Below are positions 6,666 through 7,501 of a stretch of 7,501 nucleotides of DNA, in pieces. The first letter of the stretch is position 1; each line of letters starts with the position of its first letter. A program made the translations under genes and the position numbers. The notes beneath the pieces were generated by a model, which saw only the letters and a program-made list of their open reading frames with translations, had not been told where the DNA came from and did no database searches. This DNA comes from Burkholderiaceae bacterium (GTDB taxonomy: Bacteria; Pseudomonadota; Gammaproteobacteria; Burkholderiales; Burkholderiaceae): the NCBI GenBank assembly GCA_030151165.1, contig JASLEM010000570.1, forward strand, positions 1-7,501, read 5' to 3'.

Positions 6666-7501
6666 ATGCAAGGAATCGCTTCCGCCGTCAACGAGTCCAG
6701 CGCCACCACGCGCGTCGCGCCCGCCAACACGGTCGCCGGCACTCACTCCGCCTACCAGGGCTACCAGATCCTGCGCCGCAACGGCGCGGTCGTCTCGTTC
6801 GAGCCGAGCAAGATCACGGTCGCGCTGATGAAGGCGTTCCTGGCCGTCCACGGCACGCAGGGCGCGGCCTCCGCCAGCGTGCGCGAGACCGTCGACGCGC
6901 TGACCGAGAGCGTCGTGCGCGCGTTGCTGCGCTCGCGTCCGGCCGGCGGCACGTTCCACATCGAGGACATCCAGGACCAGGTCGAGCTCGGCCTGATGCG
7001 CGGCAGCCATCATGAAGTGGCGCGCGCCTACGTGCTGTACCGCGAACGCCGCGCGCAGGATCGCCTCAAGTCCGGCGTCGTCGAGACCCGCGCCGCCGAG
7101 CCCGAGCTGTTCGTGACCGAGAAGGGCGAGCGCGTGCCGCTCGACGTCGCGCACCTGCGCTCGCTGATCGAGTCGGCGTGTGCCGACCTCGGCGCCGACG
7201 TCACCGCCGAGCCGGTGTTCGCCGAGACGCGTCGCAACCTGTACGACGGCGTGCCGATCGACGAGGTCTACAAGGCCGCGATCCTGGCCTCGCGCACGCT
7301 GATCGAGAAGGAACCCGGCTACACGCGCGCCGCCGCGCGCCTGCTGCTGCACACGATCCGCCGCGAGATCCTCGGCGGCGAGGTGCTGCAGGAAGAGATG
7401 GGCACGCGCTACGCCGAGTACTTCCCGACGTTCATCAAGCGCGGCGTGAAGGCCGAGCTGCTGGACGAGAAGCTGCAGCAGTTCGACCTCGCCAAGCTCG
7501 G
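6666..7501 (+). CDS. nrdA: Ribonucleoside-diphosphate reductase large (alpha) subunit, class Ia, 5' part
   Basis: The first 278 codons, running off the right edge. After a Ser/Ala/Thr-rich tail (1-29), residues about 34-126 form an ATP-cone: ILRRNGAVVSFEPSKITVALMKAF (35-58) through MRGSHHEVARAYVLYRERR (111-129). A second cone-like unit follows at about 148-235 (FVTEKGERVPLD, NLYDGVPIDEVYKAAILASRTLIEK, YTRAAARLLLHTIRRE) and aligns with the single N-terminal cone of E. coli NrdA. The catalytic barrel with its active-site cysteines is outside the window. The enzyme reduces ribonucleoside diphosphates to deoxy forms with the radical subunit NrdB, presumably encoded downstream. The cones would sense ATP/dATP and set overall activity. 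It has a good ribosome binding site and a long upstream control region. Confidence 0.95.
   Translation, partial: MQGIASAVNESSATTRVAPANTVAGTHSAYQGYQILRRNGAVVSFEPSKITVALMKAFLAVHGTQGAASASVRETVDALTESVVRALLRSRPAGGTFHIEDIQDQVELGLMRGSHHEVARAYVLYRERRAQDRLKSGVVETRAAEPELFVTEKGERVPLDVAHLRSLIESACADLGADVTAEPVFAETRRNLYDGVPIDEVYKAAILASRTLIEKEPGYTRAAARLLLHTIRREILGGEVLQEEMGTRYAEYFPTFIKRGVKAELLDEKLQQFDLAKL

Noticed and set aside
6618..7352. 244-codon minus-strand ORF opposite nrdA
   Set aside because: It is a shadow of nrdA, whose two ATP-cone regions are clear on the plus strand.

Overview
The window is about 70% G+C with strongly G/C-ending codons. Its gene order and protein sequences fit a betaproteobacterium of the order Burkholderiales. 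The basis is a beta-type PilS/PilR pair next to ampD, a PP0621-type zinc-ribbon protein and an NrdA with two N-terminal ATP-cones. I assign no genus.

Layout. Positions 1-921 (minus strand) hold the first 307 codons of ffh, the SRP54 GTPase; its methionine-rich M domain lies outside the window. A 59-bp gap separates it from a divergent, tightly packed plus-strand run: a CcsA/YpjD-type membrane protein (981-1784), a small membrane-anchored CxxC protein of the PP0621 type (1822-2070), pilS (about 2060-3901), pilR (3898-5475) and ampD (5483-6085). Adjacent genes from the PP0621 gene onward overlap or are separated by 7 bp, so these five genes probably form one transcription unit.

Positions 6086-6665 are a 580-bp gene-poor stretch. 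It holds weak 3'-end hairpins after ampD, a patch of only about 51% G+C, an unusual cluster of short perfect inverted repeats, a minus-strand ORF of unknown status, and two near-matches to the DnaA box just ahead of nrdA. The window ends with the first 278 codons of nrdA, the large subunit of class Ia ribonucleotide reductase.

How the genes relate. PilS and PilR are the sensor kinase and the sigma-54 activator that control type IV pilin transcription. AmpD recycles anhydromuropeptides in the cytoplasm. CcsA/YpjD resembles cytochrome c assembly or inner-membrane proteins. Ffh and NrdA are housekeeping genes. The coding part is conventional. I see no mobile element, CRISPR array, tRNA, rRNA or clearly new multigene system; the nrdA upstream region is the least explained part and the best place to look.
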